In this document: in pieces, positions 62,301 to 64,000 of the stretch
Numbering within the stretch: the stretch's first letter is position 1
Layout of the letters: each line of letters begins with the position of its first letter
Source of the DNA: Hemibagrus wyckioides
Lineage: Eukaryota; Chordata; Actinopteri; Siluriformes; Bagridae
Direction: 5' to 3'
NCBI RefSeq assembly: GCF_019097595.1
Contig: NC_080712.1
Coordinates: 23,720,646-23,784,645, forward strand
DNA: 64,000 nucleotides
Made by a program: the position numbers and the translations under genes
The notes under the pieces: model-generated
What the model saw: the letters and a program-made list of their open reading frames with translations, nothing else
The model's database searches: none
What the model was told of the DNA's origin: nothing

Positions 62301-64000
62301 TCTGCAGCCATATTTCTATTTTATACACACACACACACACACACACTGCTTTATACTAGTATGCCTTGTTAATGTTCAACAACAGCAAAGAACATTTAGA
62401 ACACAACCAAGAGGCCATATTTCTCCTAAGGAAGATCATGTTCATGTGAGCTACACCTAAGGGTGGAACCCAAAAATAGCTACATGTTTGTGCATAGATC
62501 AAAAGACTCAAAATGTGGCCTTTCAGCAAAATAAACAAAATAAATAAATAAAGCTCTTTTAGCTCGTTCTTGTTGCTCATTAAAGCACTTGTAAAGACGC
62601 TTACCACACAAGGAGGCGCATGTCTCAACTGGCTGTGTGTGCGGTGGCGCCGGTGAGTATGTGTGCTGGTGTATATTTCCCTCTTTGTGCCCCAAACTGC
62701 ACACACGCCCCCACTCACACACACACACACGCCCCCACTCACACACACACACAGAGTCTGTAGTTGAGGATAAAGGTTTGAGATCTGTGTGTGTGTACTC
62801 AAATATATAACAACACTGAACCATGGGATGCAAAGGGGCTGGGACTTTTGAAAACACCACGATAGGACAGCTATAAGTGTTTCGATTGCGCAGGGCAGCT
62901 TGCCAGGACATGCTAGAGACAGATAAGAAGTCAGAAAAACAGTTTGTTTACTCAAGTGAAGAACGAGACAGAGAAGTGTTGACTCAGTTTTGAAGGAAGA
63001 GTGCATGCTCTAATTAAGCCTGCATTTTGTCCTGCAATATGTTAAGAAGTGGCATGCAAAAGCAGGCTAAACTACTGCTCTCAGAAAGAGCCACAAATGA
63101 CCACAGCTTCACCATGAGCGTCTTGCATTTTATTTGGCAGCATGACAGCAATCTTATCAAAAAACCTCATCACACACTTCAAGATTTATTCATAAAAATA
63201 CCAAATATATTACTATTTTACTGGAATATTGAAATCCTAAATGTAACAACTCCTAGCAAATATTCAGCCACGTACCATTATATAAATATATATATACGGT
63301 ATATAAAATGTTGTTACACTTAAATGAACTGTTCAGCAGTTAATAATCAATCAGGCATTTATCTGCTGCCTGATATCTGATATATACACTTCCCAGGACA
63401 CTACCCATCATGCCTAGCATTCACTTTCAGGGACAATGGGAAGTTCTTCTTGCTTGTTTGCTGATAGGCGACAGAAATATTTCTCAGGCATGGCCAAACC
63501 TCTACAAACATTTACCCGGTTATGATTATGACATCTGGCTAATGATTGCCACACACACATTTTTTGATGACTCTGTGACCTTCTAATAGCACGTATACCT
63601 GTAGTGATATAATGCCCTGTACACAACTGTTTATCAGCACTGAACATGAGTAAATTGCCTTTTCTTTGCCCTTTAGACTCGCCCTATGGAAGACAGAATA
63701 CACATACGGACTTCCACCTACTGCAGACTCACACCCACAGGTGAAGAGTACTTCCTGTACTACAACACAAATCTTCTTCAGGAACTGCTTCATCCTGCTC
63801 ATACTCACAGTGGAGTGTATCCTGAGAGACACGAGGCAGGAATAAAGTCAGCATTGGACATCAGTCCATCACAGGACTCCATGGAGACATAGATACTCAT
63901 GCACACACACACGCTCTTACACATGCACTCGCATACGTGCAATCATGTACACACTCACAGACTTGCAAATTCCGCTGCACTCTCACTCACTCACAAACTC
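58661..64000 (-). other. eml4 intron 1 (or 5' flank); no exon found
   Basis: Begins with a (CT)n tract in transcript sense that serves the 58660 acceptor. Holds a (TG)n tract at 59337-59440, CA runs at 59557, 59734, 59832, 62017, 62326 and 62716, and poly-A runs. 59850-60070 is more GC-balanced and less repetitive than its surroundings. The expected short first exon (MDGFAGSLD-like in human) was looked for on the minus strand and not recognised. Confidence 0.6.
59337..59440. repeat. (TG)n/(GGGTGT)n microsatellite
   Basis: About 28 TG units followed by GGGTGTGAGTGT-type variants. Confidence 0.92.

Noticed and set aside
58661..64000. Short minus-strand frames as possible eml4 first exon
   Set aside because: None has an MDGF-like start followed by a donor after one base of the Asp codon; the first exon is probably outside the window.

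Overview
This is vertebrate, almost certainly teleost, nuclear DNA. Genes are split into short exons with GT-AG introns. Simple-sequence repeats are extremely dense, and the transposon debris is of fish type (Tc1/mariner with long inverted repeats, hAT-like MITEs, LINE and SINE-like tails). A catfish or other otophysan is possible from the repeat flavour, but I cannot fix the species.

Two genes are supported. (1) A minus-strand gene covering most of the window (58660 down to 21113) is the orthologue of EML4, echinoderm microtubule-associated protein-like 4. I placed 21 coding exons plus one 33-base microexon. Splice phases agree across every junction, giving 984 residues without the microexon. 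The first coding exon (about nine residues) and the promoter are not recognised and are probably beyond base 64000. (2) A small plus-strand gene (about 11590-14275) encodes an 82-residue secreted protein of the Ly-6/uPAR three-finger family. It has a TATA box, a non-coding first exon, three coding exons and a poly(A) signal. The two genes converge, with eml4's 3' end facing the end of the Ly-6 gene.

Layout: 1-11.5 kb is repeat-rich intergenic DNA with Tc1 fossils, a hAT element with a perfect 8-base target duplication, a LINE fossil and microsatellites. 11.5-14.3 kb is the Ly-6-like gene. 14.3-21.1 kb is intergenic DNA and the probable eml4 3' UTR, with an unstable-looking minisatellite. 21.1-39.1 kb holds the dense exons for the HELP motif and the two beta-propellers (TAPE domain). 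40.5-45.1 kb holds the exons for the basic, Ser/Pro-rich linker. 45.1-58.5 kb is one 13.4 kb intron stuffed with three different Tc1 families and about 7 kb of tandem arrays. The 58.5 kb exon encodes the trimerising coiled coil. The remainder to 64 kb is intron 1 or upstream sequence.

Most interesting points: an in-frame 33-base microexon whose peptide matches what I remember of human EML4 exon 6b; an exon with two in-phase acceptors, the longer adding 25 acidic residues in the propeller that human EML4, as I recall it, lacks; CT microsatellites acting as polypyrimidine tracts for several exons; a dispersed minisatellite family with an inverted 0.9 kb expansion; and a 3.5 kb minisatellite with higher-order duplication whose stop-free frames mimic giant proteins. 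No convincing wholly new multi-gene system is present.
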